The notes beneath the pieces were generated by a model. The model had not been told where the DNA came from and did no database searches. It saw only the letters and a program-made list of their open reading frames with translations. Below are positions 34,443 through 43,397 of a DNA stretch of 64,000 nt, piece by piece. Each line of letters starts with the position of its first letter. Positions within the stretch are counted from its first letter, which is position 1. A program made the position numbers and the translations under genes. The stretch covers positions 1 through 64,000 of the forward strand of contig JAFRUO010000029.1 in NCBI GenBank assembly GCA_017438845.1, in the 5' to 3' direction. This DNA is from Clostridia bacterium (GTDB taxonomy: Bacteria; Bacillota; Clostridia; Oscillospirales; Acutalibacteraceae).

Positions 34443-35828
34443 TTACGCCGCTTTTTTGGCGGTTGTGCTTTCCTCGGGCGCTTTTGAAGTAGACTCCGCC
34501 GCCTTTTCGGTTGTGGTCTCAGCCGCCTTTTTCGTGGTGCTTGTCTGACTCTTTTTGGCGGTGGTGGTTTCTTTAACCGTAGTGGTTTCCTTTGCCGTTG
34601 AGACTTCCTTTGTTGTGTTTTCCTCCGAAGCCTTTTGGATGCCCGTGTCATAGAACTGACTGTCAATTACATCGCTTAAAAAGCTGTTGATGTAATCAAG
34701 CGAGAATTTCTGCGAGCCGAGTCTGTTTCTCTGCTTTGCCGCAAGAGCATCGGTATACTGCGACAGAAGATATATCTTTACGTCGTCAACACCCTGAACA
34801 TAGTGAGTAATGGTGGGAACAAATTTTACGTTGCTGACGGTTACCCTGCCGCTTGTTTTGTCCTTGGTGACAGTGTACTGAACCATGCCGCCAATAACCC
34901 TTGAGGGCTTGTTCTGCTGAGAAATAAAGTTGCCCAGCGAGTATACAACAAGCGTTCTTGAGCCGTCATCTCTTTCGATAAACTCAATCGGTTCAAGTAC
35001 ATGGGGGTGATGCCCTATAATAACGTCTGCGCCCCAATCGGACATTTTCTTTGCAAGCGCTCTCTGGTCGTCATTCGGCGAGGTTTGGTACTCAATTCCC
35101 CAATGTACGTTTACAAGAACTATATCGCATTCCTTTTTAGCCTCGGTAATTTTCTTTTGTATAAGCTCCTCGTTATCGCTGTAAATAATACGAAGCTCAC
35201 TGTCCTTTGGAAGATAAAGCCCGTTGGTGTACTGAGTAATACCTACAAGACCGATTTTCATACCGTTGGACTCTATGTATTCGACACGGTTGACGTCCTC
35301 TTCGTTTTTATAAGAGCCCGTATGCGTAACGGAGGTCTGAGAGTCCCAATATTCAATGTTTTCACGCATACCCTTAGCGCCCTTGTCAAGCATATGGTTG
35401 TTGGCAAGGTTAATGACGTCAAAGCCGATTTTAACTATCTCGTCGCCCACCTCATGCGGTGAGTTAAAGGTCGGATAGCCTGACGGGTCAAAGCTTTTTG
35501 CAATAACGGTTTCCTGGTTAATGGTGGCAACGTCCGCCTTACTTACAATTTCGGCTACATTTTCATAGCAGTACGAAAAATCGTATGCGCCCGTGCCGCC
35601 CGCGCGCTTTGCCGCCTGTTTATAAATACCGTCATGAATAAGGTTGTCGCCTGCCGAGATAAAGTTAACGCTTACCTCCTGCTTCGGCGGCTGAGTGGTC
35701 TGCGTTGTTTCTGCGGCGGCAGGTACAGCGCTTTCGTTGACCTTATCGCCGAAAATAACTACAATTACGAAAAGTATCGCTACGGTGATGATTAATGAGA
35801 AAAATATTTTTGCTTCCTTGTTCTTCAT
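34443..35828 (-). CDS. CapA-family metallophosphatase-like surface protein
   Basis: A protein of about 461 residues. An N-terminal anchor helix (about 7-28) is followed by a CapA/PgsA-type calcineurin-like domain (about 55-330) with SAGDNLIHD, NLANNHMLDKG, VNVHWGIEYQ and IGHHPHV motifs. The last 65 residues or so are a Thr/Lys/Ala/Glu-rich low-complexity tail. CapA proteins are tied to poly-gamma-glutamate capsule export, but no pgsBC genes are nearby and many homologues are orphan. I chose the ATG at 35828, after GGGG, over an in-frame GTG 15 bases earlier. Confidence 0.82.
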   Translation of the reverse strand: MKNKEAKIFFSLIITVAILFVIVVIFGDKVNESAVPAAAETTQTTQPPKQEVSVNFISAGDNLIHDGIYKQAAKRAGGTGAYDFSYCYENVAEIVSKADVATINQETVIAKSFDPSGYPTFNSPHEVGDEIVKIGFDVINLANNHMLDKGAKGMRENIEYWDSQTSVTHTGSYKNEEDVNRVEYIESNGMKIGLVGITQYTNGLYLPKDSELRIIYSDNEELIQKKITEAKKECDIVLVNVHWGIEYQTSPNDDQRALAKKMSDWGADVIIGHHPHVLEPIEFIERDDGSRTLVVYSLGNFISQQNKPSRVIGGMVQYTVTKDKTSGRVTVSNVKFVPTITHYVQGVDDVKIYLLSQYTDALAAKQRNRLGSQKFSLDYINSFLSDVIDSQFYDTGIQKASEENTTKEVSTAKETTTVKETTTAKKSQTSTTKKAAETTTEKAAESTSKAPEESTTAKKAA

Positions 35829-35853
35829 TCTTTTTTGCCCCACATTATTAATA

Positions 35854-36384
35854 TCACTTACTGAATTTTTTTATATATCTGTCAATTGATTCCTCAATTA
35901 TGTCAACTGCGCTGAGCACGCCCTTAACCTCGTCGATGTCGGTCTTTTTATTTTCAAGCGTTTTGTAGACCGAGAAGAAGTGCTGCATCTCCTGAAAAAT
36001 ATGCTTCGGCAGCTGAGAAATGTCCTTGTATTCGTTATAAGTCGGGTCGTTGAAGGGAATTGCAATAATCTTGTAATCCGCTTCGCCGCCGTCAATCATG
36101 GAAATAACGCCTATCGGGTAACAGGTGACAAGCGCCATCGGCTCAATTTGTTCCGAGCAGAGCACAAGCACGTCGAGAGGGTCGTTGTCGTCGGCATACG
36201 TTCTCGGAATAAAGCCGTAGTTTGCCGGATAATGGGTAGAGGTATAAAGGACCCTGTCAAGCCTTAAAAGACCCGTTTCCTTATCAAGCTCATATTTCAT
36301 TTTACTGCCCTTGCTGATTTCAATGACAGCGTCAAATTTTTTCCTTGTAATCCTTTCGGGATTAATATCATGCCATATATTCAT
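35854..36384 (-). CDS. ppa: Inorganic pyrophosphatase, family I
   Basis: A 176-residue soluble enzyme that hydrolyses pyrophosphate. The metal site is DDNDPLDVLVL and other signatures are YPANYGFIPRTYADD and GEADYKIIAIP. Slightly short but complete. The ATG overlaps the pncB stop (TAATG). Pairing with pncB is logical, since that enzyme releases pyrophosphate. Confidence 0.94.
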   Translation of the reverse strand: MNIWHDINPERITRKKFDAVIEISKGSKMKYELDKETGLLRLDRVLYTSTHYPANYGFIPRTYADDNDPLDVLVLCSEQIEPMALVTCYPIGVISMIDGGEADYKIIAIPFNDPTYNEYKDISQLPKHIFQEMQHFFSVYKTLENKKTDIDEVKGVLSAVDIIEESIDRYIKKFSK

Positions 36385-37838
36385 TATTCTTTAACTCCTT
36401 TATATTCCTCAATAAGTCTGTTTCTTACACGCCAGAGCTCCTTTGAAAGGTCGACATAGTATTTGTGCGGATTTTCAAAGCGCTTGACTTCATCCCAGAG
36501 CGTGTCAATCTGGTCGGCACAGTATTCACGGATGCTTTCAAGGTCGGGCTCTTTGTACACGCATTTACCGTCCTTGAAGATTTCGACAAGCAAAGGCCGT
36601 GCAACGTAGTTTTCAACATCCTTGCGTTTCCACGTAAAGTCCGGGTCGAAAAGAGTATAGGGCTTCTTTTCGTCAATCACCTCTCCGTCAAGCGTAAGCA
36701 CGTCGGCTATCGCCTTGCCCGAGTCCATGTCAAACAGCCTGTACAGCTGCTTTGACGAAGGTATCGTAATTTTGCTGACGTTTTCGGAAAGATTTATCTT
36801 CGGGATAACCTCTCCGTTCTTTTCAATTGCACAGAGCTTGTAAACTCCGCTGAAAAGCGGTGACGAAGCCGAAGTAATCAGCCTTTCGCCCACTATAAAG
36901 CAATCAACCTTAGCTCCCTGCGAAACCATATCGCCGATAAGGTATTCATCAAGTGAGTTTGACGCCATGATATCGCAGTCGGGGAAGCCTGCCTCGTCAA
37001 GCATTTTACGCGCCCTTTTTGAAAGGTAGGTAATATCTCCCGAGTCGATTCGTATACTGTTAGGTCTTTTGCCCATAGGTACAAGCACGGTGTTGAATGC
37101 CTTAATCGCGTTGGGTATGCCCGAGCGGATTGTGTCGTATGTGTCAACGACAACCGAGCAGTCGTCCGGGTACAGCCTTGCATATTCGCAAAACGCCTCA
37201 TACTCCGAGTCAAACATCTGCACCCAGCTGTGTATCATGGTGCTGACGGAGGGTATGCCGAACTCCTTTTCGGGGACAAGTCCCGAGGTCATACTGCAGC
37301 CGCCGATATATGCCGCGCGGGCGCCGAGCACTGCCTGAGAAGCTCCCTGAGCCCGTCTTGTGCCGTACTCTGCTACGACCGTACCTCTTGACGCTCTGAC
37401 AAGCCTGTTAGCCTTAGTGGCGATTAAGCTTTGCTGATTAACAAGCATCAGCAGCGCCGTTTCAATAAGCTGAGCCTGAACAATAGGTCCGCGAACCTTG
37501 ATAATCGGCTCGTTCGGAAAAATCGGCGTGCCCTCGGGTACGGCGTAAACGTCGCACTTAAATTCAAAGTTTCTAAGATATTCAATAAAGCCCTCGCTGA
37601 CGCCCTTCTCCCTTAAATAATCAAGTTCCTCTTCGGAAAAGCTGATACTTTTAAGGTAGTCAATCACCTGCGAAACGCCTGCCATTACCGCAAAGCCTCC
37701 TCTGTCGGGAACCTTTCGGAAAAACAGGTCAAAGTAAGCGACAGTGTCCTTTAACGAACTGTTAAAGTAACCGTCAGCCGCCTTAATTTCGTATAGTTCG
37801 GTGAGCATCGAAGGAATACTTATAATGTTTTTACTCAT
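36384..37838 (-). CDS. pncB: Nicotinate phosphoribosyltransferase
   Basis: An enzyme of about 484 residues that converts nicotinate and PRPP to nicotinate mononucleotide in NAD salvage. TELYEIKAADGYF at the start, GTRRAQG with the conserved arginines, and SGDITYLSKRARKMLDEAG (the phosphate-binding loop) identify the family. I chose the ATG at 37838, after GAGGTGCAAATT, over an earlier in-frame GTG. It heads the pncB-ppa-capA operon from a promoter whose -35 overlaps a palindrome. Confidence 0.94.
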   Translation of the reverse strand: MSKNIISIPSMLTELYEIKAADGYFNSSLKDTVAYFDLFFRKVPDRGGFAVMAGVSQVIDYLKSISFSEEELDYLREKGVSEGFIEYLRNFEFKCDVYAVPEGTPIFPNEPIIKVRGPIVQAQLIETALLMLVNQQSLIATKANRLVRASRGTVVAEYGTRRAQGASQAVLGARAAYIGGCSMTSGLVPEKEFGIPSVSTMIHSWVQMFDSEYEAFCEYARLYPDDCSVVVDTYDTIRSGIPNAIKAFNTVLVPMGKRPNSIRIDSGDITYLSKRARKMLDEAGFPDCDIMASNSLDEYLIGDMVSQGAKVDCFIVGERLITSASSPLFSGVYKLCAIEKNGEVIPKINLSENVSKITIPSSKQLYRLFDMDSGKAIADVLTLDGEVIDEKKPYTLFDPDFTWKRKDVENYVARPLLVEIFKDGKCVYKEPDLESIREYCADQIDTLWDEVKRFENPHKYYVDLSKELWRVRNRLIEEYKGVKE

Positions 37839-37857
37839 AATTTGCACCTCGTTAATT

Positions 37858-37886
37858 ATTCTATCATAATATCTTGCCTAAGGCAA
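37858..37886 (-). promoter_or_regulatory. pncB promoter with overlapping palindrome
   Basis: On the minus strand: TTGCCT (37881-37886), a 17-base spacer, TAGAAT (37858-37863). The 13-bp palindrome TTGCCTAAGGCAA (37874-37886) covers the -35 and could be a repressor site. Confidence 0.65.
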
Positions 37887-37893
37887 ACAATTA

Positions 37894-37922
37894 TTGCATA
37901 TAAATTCAAATTGTTTTATAAT
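37894..37922 (+). promoter_or_regulatory. Promoter of the GT-C-like membrane protein gene
   Basis: TTGCAT (37894-37899), a 17-base spacer, TATAAT (37917-37922), about 30 bases before the ATG. It is divergent from the pncB promoter. Confidence 0.75.
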
Positions 37923-37952
37923 ATTTTTTGTAATAAGCTTTAAGGAGATATT

Positions 37953-39470
37953 ATGCTTTACTTTGTTATTGCTCTTGCTTTTTTGTTTTTGTTTTTTTGC
38001 ATTCTGAGTATAAAATACAGACTTGCCGAAAGCAGGATTAAAAGGGATGATAATTTAGTATTCGGAACCGGGCTCGGCGTGCTTGTTTGCCTTGCGGTCA
38101 GCACAGGCGTTTTTCTGCTTTTAAGAGAGGACGCCCTCGCCTATCCGTTTCAGAAAAGCCTTGACTATTGCAACGCATATGAGCAGATGTTTGACGCCTT
38201 TATGAAAAGACAGCTCCACATCGATGTCGCCCCGAGCGACGAGCTTGTGCTGATGGGCAACCCGTACGACTCCGACCTGCGCAAGGAGCTTGACGTAAGC
38301 TTCCTTTGGGACAGGGCGTATTTCGGCGGACGTTATTATTCCTATTTCGGCATAGCTCCGCTGCTGCTGATATATTTTCCGTACTATTTTTTAACCCACA
38401 CCGTACCGAGACCGCAGACGGTTTGCTTTATCATGTCACTGTTTTTAATTCCTGCCGCGGCGGCGCTTACGGTAAAAATGCAAAGGCTGTTCTCGGAAAA
38501 GCTCAACCCGACACTTTTGCTGTTTTCGGTTATGGCGGTCGAGTCGGCAAGCCTTGTCTTTATGCTTCAGTCAAGTGCAGACAACTATTATATCCCCGTC
38601 GAAAGCGGTGTTCTGTTTTTAAGCCTGTTTCTTTTAACAACGCTTTGTGCATACGAAAAACGTGAGAATATAAACAAAAGCAGACTGTTCTTTTTCCTTT
38701 CGGGCGTGTGCCTGGTGCTAATCGTTATGTCACGGCCGAATATGGCGGTTTACTTTCTTATGGCGGTACCCGTATACCTGCATTTCCTGCTGAGTAAGGA
38801 CCTAAAGCCCTCGGGAAAGCTGCTTACTGTTTTGTGTTTTGCAGTGCCGACCGCTATCGGTGCGGCGGCGGTTATGTACTATAACTACATCCGCTTTGAA
38901 AGTGTGTTTGAGTTCGGCACCAGCTACCAGCTGACCGTCCACGATGTGCGGGAATATGCCTACTCCGCAGAGCTGATTATGCCGATGTTCTACTACTATT
39001 TCTTCAAACAGCCGGCGTTCTCAAAGAACATCCCATACCTTTTAATTCCGTTTGTCGGCGGCTTGAATGTTTCGGGATACATCTACCTTACGTCAACCGT
39101 CGGCGCTTTTTCCTTTCCCTCGTCATGGAGCCTTGTTTTCGCCCCCGCCGCGCTTTACGGCCAAAAGAACAAAGTTAAAGCCGGTATTGTATTGACGGGA
39201 ATGGCTTGCATACTGTTTACGGCATATACGGACATCTGCTTTGCAGGAGTGAATTTAAGATACCTTGCCGATATAAGCTTTATCACGGCGCTTCTGAGCA
39301 CCGTGGTGATTGCGGATATATTCGAGCTTCTAAGCAAAAAAGGCGGCAAGGCTGAGTATATCTCGTTTGTTATAATCTGCCTTGCGTATGTTTACAGCTT
39401 TTTGCTTGGCATAATGCTTATAATCAACAATGAGCGTGACTATATAGTCAAAGAATACTTCGGAGGATAA
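37953..39470 (+). CDS. Polytopic membrane protein, probably GT-C-type glycosyltransferase
   Basis: A 505-residue protein with about eleven to twelve hydrophobic segments and a polar loop after helix 2 (about 65-120) containing SDLRKELDVSFLWDRAYFGG. Acidic residues in that first outer loop, and the YNYIRFESVFEFGTSYQLT segment in the middle, are reminiscent of GT-C enzymes that use polyprenyl-phosphate sugars. I do not recognise a named family. The ribosome site is AAGGAG. ccdA follows two bases later, so they are cotranscribed, although no functional link is obvious. Confidence 0.65.
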   Translation: MLYFVIALAFLFLFFCILSIKYRLAESRIKRDDNLVFGTGLGVLVCLAVSTGVFLLLREDALAYPFQKSLDYCNAYEQMFDAFMKRQLHIDVAPSDELVLMGNPYDSDLRKELDVSFLWDRAYFGGRYYSYFGIAPLLLIYFPYYFLTHTVPRPQTVCFIMSLFLIPAAAALTVKMQRLFSEKLNPTLLLFSVMAVESASLVFMLQSSADNYYIPVESGVLFLSLFLLTTLCAYEKRENINKSRLFFFLSGVCLVLIVMSRPNMAVYFLMAVPVYLHFLLSKDLKPSGKLLTVLCFAVPTAIGAAAVMYYNYIRFESVFEFGTSYQLTVHDVREYAYSAELIMPMFYYYFFKQPAFSKNIPYLLIPFVGGLNVSGYIYLTSTVGAFSFPSSWSLVFAPAALYGQKNKVKAGIVLTGMACILFTAYTDICFAGVNLRYLADISFITALLSTVVIADIFELLSKKGGKAEYISFVIICLAYVYSFLLGIMLIINNERDYIVKEYFGG

Positions 39471-39471
39471 A

Positions 39472-40125
39472 ATGAATTACCTTATAACCTTTTTAGAGGG
39501 CTTTATTTCCTTTATTTCCCCGTGTATGCTTCCGATGCTTCCGATTTATGTTTCATACCTTGTCGGCGGCGATGAAAAAAAGAAGAACAGCCTGCCCCGT
39601 GCGCTCAGCTTCGTGCTCGGGTTTACGGTCGTTTTCTGCCTGCTCGGAGTTTTTGCAGGCACGCTCGGAGCTCTTCTTTCACGGTATCAGACGGCGGTAA
39701 ACGTTGTGTGCGGAGCCGTTGTTGTAATACTCGGCCTTTCCTACCTCGGCGTTATTCCGCTTAATTTTTTTAAGGGTATCAAGGGTCAGCACAAAATTAA
39801 CGGTATTCTGTCCGCCTTCGCCTTCGGCGTGATTTATTCGGTAAGCCTTACGCCCTGCGTCGGAGCGTTTCTCGGCTCGGCGCTTATGCTCGCCTCTTCG
39901 TCGGGCGGAGCTTTAAAGGGGCTTTTGCTCCTGCTTGTGTACTCGCTCGGGCTCGGTATTCCCTTTGTCGTTTCGGCGGTGCTGATTGAGCAGATGACCA
40001 CGGCGTTTAAATTTATTAAAAAGCATTATAAAATAATAAATACCGTCAGCGGTGTGTTCCTGATTGCAGTCGGAGTGCTTATGGCTTTCGGCTTACTCGG
40101 AAGGCTGTTGGCAATGTTTGGTTGA
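39472..40125 (+). CDS. ccdA: CcdA-type thiol-disulfide electron transporter
   Basis: A 217-residue membrane protein with six helices. One conserved cysteine is in SPCMLPMLPIY (helix 1) and the second in LTPCVGAF (helix 4). The pair carries reducing equivalents from cytoplasmic thioredoxin across the membrane. The next gene encodes an exported thioredoxin-like protein, the expected electron acceptor. Confidence 0.92.
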   Translation: MNYLITFLEGFISFISPCMLPMLPIYVSYLVGGDEKKKNSLPRALSFVLGFTVVFCLLGVFAGTLGALLSRYQTAVNVVCGAVVVILGLSYLGVIPLNFFKGIKGQHKINGILSAFAFGVIYSVSLTPCVGAFLGSALMLASSSGGALKGLLLLLVYSLGLGIPFVVSAVLIEQMTTAFKFIKKHYKIINTVSGVFLIAVGVLMAFGLLGRLLAMFG

Positions 40126-40136
40126 GAGGAGTTAAT

Positions 40137-40703
40137 ATGAGTAAAACGTCAAAGCTTATAATTGCAATAGTGCTCTTAATCGGTGCGTTTGCGGCGGCAA
40201 CCGTCGTTTACAACAAATCCGCCGACAAATATAGCGGGAGCGACGAGCCGATAACGCTCAGCGAATACCGCGGCGGAGCGATAAGCGAAAACGCGACAAA
40301 GGATTTTACCGTTTACAATGGCAGCCTCGAAAAGGTAAGCCTTTATTCGTTCAGGGGCAAGCCCGTAATCGTAAACTTCTGGGCGACCTGGTGTCCTCCG
40401 TGCAGAAGCGAGCTTGGCTTTTTTGAAAACGCATATTTAAAATACGGCGACGACATCGTGTTTATGATGGTCGACCTGACGGACGGAGGCCGTGAGACGG
40501 TTGACTCGGTCAAAAGCTTTGTAAAAAGCAACGGCTACACCTTCCCCGTTTATTACGACTCCGACCGCAGTGCGGATATGGCATACGGTATTCAGTATGT
40601 TCCGATGACGCTTGTTATCTCGCCCGATATGGAGCTTCTTTCCTCGCACACGGGGGCGTTGAGCGAGAATGAGCTTGAAGAGTTGATTTCGCTTGTAAAA
40701 TAA
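40137..40703 (+). CDS. Membrane-anchored TlpA/ResA-like thioredoxin
   Basis: A protein of about 188 residues. One N-terminal membrane helix (about 6-25) is followed by a thioredoxin fold with the active site WATWCPPCR (Cys86, Cys89) and the cis-proline region YVPMTLV. It should receive electrons from CcdA and reduce disulfides outside the membrane. I chose the ATG at 40137, seven bases after GAGAGGAG, over an in-frame ATG that overlaps ccdA. No cytochrome c genes are nearby. Confidence 0.9.
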   Translation: MSKTSKLIIAIVLLIGAFAAATVVYNKSADKYSGSDEPITLSEYRGGAISENATKDFTVYNGSLEKVSLYSFRGKPVIVNFWATWCPPCRSELGFFENAYLKYGDDIVFMMVDLTDGGRETVDSVKSFVKSNGYTFPVYYDSDRSADMAYGIQYVPMTLVISPDMELLSSHTGALSENELEELISLVK

Positions 40704-40711
40704 TAACTCTT

Positions 40712-40737
40712 AAAAGAGGGGTATCCCCTCTTTTTTG
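40712..40737 (+). terminator. Terminator after the ccdA-tlpA unit
   Basis: AAAAGAGGGG pairs with CCCCTCTTTT around TAT, ending in a T-run. Confidence 0.9.
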
Positions 40738-40789
40738 TTGCACAAATCAATATTTTGTAATATAATATTATTAGTTAGCATACGCTAAC
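40738..40789 (+). promoter_or_regulatory. ZIP transporter promoter and DtxR-like operator
   Basis: TTGCAC (40738-40743), a 17-base spacer, TATAAT (40761-40766). The inverted repeat GTTAGC-ATAC-GCTAAC (40774-40789) covers the expected transcript start, a typical place for a metal-responsive repressor of the DtxR/MntR type. Confidence 0.7.
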
Positions 40790-40839
40790 CTTATTGCGTA
40801 GCTATTCAGCTTATTTTAACAAAAGGGAGGTTGAAGAAT

Positions 40840-41613
40840 TTGACTGCCTTAGGCTTACTTATACCCTTTGCAGGAACAGTGCTCGGCGCGGCAATGGTTT
40901 TTTTAATGAAGCAGGACATCAATGCAAAGCTCGAAAAGTTTCTTTTAGGCTTTGCTTCGGGTGTTATGGTAGCCGCTTCGGTGTGGTCGCTGTTAATTCC
41001 CGCAATTGAAATGTCCTCAGACAGACGGCTTGTCTTTATGCCTGCCGCGGTAGGCTTTCTGCTCGGAATTGCATTTCTTCTCGTTCTGGATTCCCTTATT
41101 CCTCACCTGCATTTAAAAAGCGATTCGCCCGAAGGAATAGGGAGCAGGAAAATCACCAAAACAGTAATGATGGTCTTTGCCGTCACGCTTCACAACATAC
41201 CCGAGGGAATGGCGGTAGGCGTTGCTCTTGCCGCCGCAATGAAAAGCGGCTCGGGCATTACTCTCGCTTCGGCAACCGCCTTGTCAATCGGAATTGCAAT
41301 TCAGAATTTCCCCGAGGGCGCTATTATTTCAATGCCGCTTAAAGCCGAGGGCTCGTCCAAATTCAAAGCGTTTATGCTCGGAGCTCTTTCGGGTGCGGTT
41401 GAGCCGTTATTCGGTTTTATCACCATACTGCTTACAAGCGCCGTAATAAGTGCGCTGCCGTACCTTCTCGCCTTTGCCGCCGGCGCAATGATTTACGTTG
41501 TTGTCGAGGAGCTGATTCCCGAGTCGCAGTCGGGTAAGCATTCAAACATCGCAACTGTCGGCGTGGCAATAGGCTTTGTGCTGATGATGATATTGGACGT
41601 GTATTTCGGATAA
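40840..41613 (+). CDS. ZIP-family divalent metal transporter
   Basis: A protein of about 257 residues with eight membrane helices. Helix 4 carries the metal site HNIPEGMAVG and helix 5 has IGIAIQNFPEGAIIS, both ZIP signatures. A His-containing loop (LIPHLHLK) lies between helices 3 and 4. It imports zinc, iron or manganese. The start is TTG at 40840, eight bases after GGGAGG. Another TTG at 40831 is too near the ribosome site. A palindromic operator at the promoter suggests control by metal availability. Confidence 0.9.
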   Translation: MTALGLLIPFAGTVLGAAMVFLMKQDINAKLEKFLLGFASGVMVAASVWSLLIPAIEMSSDRRLVFMPAAVGFLLGIAFLLVLDSLIPHLHLKSDSPEGIGSRKITKTVMMVFAVTLHNIPEGMAVGVALAAAMKSGSGITLASATALSIGIAIQNFPEGAIISMPLKAEGSSKFKAFMLGALSGAVEPLFGFITILLTSAVISALPYLLAFAAGAMIYVVVEELIPESQSGKHSNIATVGVAIGFVLMMILDVYFG

Positions 41614-41621
41614 CCAAAAAT

Positions 41622-41653
41622 AAATCCCCGTCTTTGACGGGGATTTTATTTTT
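41622..41653. terminator. Bidirectional terminator between the ZIP gene and argS
   Basis: An 11-bp stem (AAATCCCCGTC and its complement) with TTT loop and T-rich tail on the plus strand. An A-run on the other side serves the minus strand. Confidence 0.85.
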
Positions 41654-43395
41654 TACATACTTTCGGGAGTGGTTATTTTAAATGCCGAAAGGATATTTAC
41701 CATTACGCTTCTTACGCACCTGCAAAGGTAAACCCTTGCCTGCATAAGAGCCTCATCGTCAACGCCGATTCTGCAGGCGTTGTAATACTTATGGAAAAGC
41801 GTTGCAAGCGTAACTGCGTACCTTGTGATGCGGGCAGAGTCATAATTCTGCGCCGCCGCAAGAATTTCGTCGGTAAGAGAAGCCAGATGTCGTATAAGCT
41901 CCTTTTCCTCGGGCTCGGTAAGCCTGCAAAGTTCCTCACGGGTACAGTCGCGGAAGCTGACGCCCTCACTCTCAAGCTTTTTTAAGATACTGCAAATTCT
42001 CGCATTGGCATACTGACAGTAGTATACGGGGTTCTGTGAGGACTGCTCAACGGCAAGATCAAGGTCAAATTCCATCTGCGAACCGGGCTCACGCATATTG
42101 AACAGGAAACGGACTGCGTCAATCGGGATGTCCTCAAGCAGATCCACAAGCGTAATTGCCTTACCGGTACGCTTTGACATTCTGACAACCTCTCCGTTTC
42201 GGGTAAGCCTTACAAGCTGCATAAGCACCACGTCAAGCCTGTCGGGGTCAATGCCGATTGCCGAAAGCGCTCCCTTAAGCCTTGCTACGTGACCGTGGTG
42301 GTCTGCGCCCCAGATGTCAATCGCCTTGTCAAAGCCTCTTGTTTCGAGTTTGTTTTTGTGATAAGCAATGTCCGCCGCAAAGTAGGTAGGATTACCGTTC
42401 TGACGGATAAGCACGTCGTCCTTAAGTTCAAGCTTTTCAATAAAGTCGTCAGACTTGCCCTGCGCCTTTAAAATCTCGGTCTGCACCTCAATATTTTTGT
42501 ACCACAGAGCGCCGTCCTTTTCGTAGGTTTTTCCGTTCTCGGTAAGGATTCCGATAACCTCGTCTATTGCGCCCTTGTGAAGCTCGCTTTCCCTGAACCA
42601 GGTGTCATACTCAATACGGTATTTGGTAAGGTTCTGTTCCATGCTTTTAATGTTTTCGGGCATAGCGTAAGCAACAAGCGCCCTTCTTCTTTCGTCCTCG
42701 CTTTTTTCAAGGTAGCTGTCGCCGTGAAGGTCTGCAAATTCCTTCGCCCTTTCGGTTATATCCTCGCCGTGATAGCTGTCCTCGGGGAGTTCGATCGCCT
42801 CCTCGCCCTTAAAGAGCTGCTGATAGCGGATGTCGAGCGAAAGCCCGAATTTTTCTATCTGGTTTCCTGCGTCGTTAACGTAAAATTCTCTCTCGACGTC
42901 ATAGCCTGCCATTTCAAGCACGCTTGCAAGACAGTCGCCCAAAGCGCCTCCCCTTGCGTTGCCCATATGCATGGGGCCTGTCGGGTTGGCGGAAACGAAT
43001 TCAACATTGATTTTCTTTCCCTTGCCGTAATCGCTCGTGCCGTATTTTTCCCTTTTGTCGTTGATGTCAAGAAGGATGTCAGCATAGTATTTTTCGGAAA
43101 GACGGAAGTTAATAAAGCCTGCGCCCGCAACAGTGCATTCGGAAAAATACGAGCCGTCAAGCTCGATGTATTTTTCGATTGCCCCTGCAATAACTCTCGG
43201 TGCGGTTCTGAACGCCTTTGCACAGGCGAAGGCGGCGTTTGAAGAATAGTCGCCGTTCTGTCTGTCCTGCGGAATTTCGACATTGAATGCAGGAACAGGC
43301 TCTGCGGGAAGCTCGCCTGCAGCAACAGCTTTACCCAAAGCCTCGGTAATAAGTATTTTAAGTTCGTTTTCCGTTTTTTTGACCAATAAAGACAC
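41653..43395 (-). CDS. argS: Arginyl-tRNA synthetase
   Basis: A 580-residue class I synthetase. The HIGH-like motif is ANPTGPMHMGNARGG and the KMSKS-like motif is VRMSKRTGK. The DALR anticodon-binding domain (ARICSILKKLE onward) closes the protein. An N-terminal Arg-tRNA-synthetase-specific Add domain is present. The start is GTG after AAGGAG. It follows ywiB by two bases, the same order as in Bacillus. Confidence 0.96.
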   Translation of the reverse strand: MSLLVKKTENELKILITEALGKAVAAGELPAEPVPAFNVEIPQDRQNGDYSSNAAFACAKAFRTAPRVIAGAIEKYIELDGSYFSECTVAGAGFINFRLSEKYYADILLDINDKREKYGTSDYGKGKKINVEFVSANPTGPMHMGNARGGALGDCLASVLEMAGYDVEREFYVNDAGNQIEKFGLSLDIRYQQLFKGEEAIELPEDSYHGEDITERAKEFADLHGDSYLEKSEDERRRALVAYAMPENIKSMEQNLTKYRIEYDTWFRESELHKGAIDEVIGILTENGKTYEKDGALWYKNIEVQTEILKAQGKSDDFIEKLELKDDVLIRQNGNPTYFAADIAYHKNKLETRGFDKAIDIWGADHHGHVARLKGALSAIGIDPDRLDVVLMQLVRLTRNGEVVRMSKRTGKAITLVDLLEDIPIDAVRFLFNMREPGSQMEFDLDLAVEQSSQNPVYYCQYANARICSILKKLESEGVSFRDCTREELCRLTEPEEKELIRHLASLTDEILAAAQNYDSARITRYAVTLATLFHKYYNACRIGVDDEALMQARVYLCRCVRSVMVNILSAFKITTPESM

Positions 43396-43397
43396 TG

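Noticed and set aside
42577..43242. A 221-codon plus-strand frame opposite argS
   Set aside because: It lies fully antisense to a well-conserved synthetase and has no recognisable domain. It reflects codon bias of the true gene.
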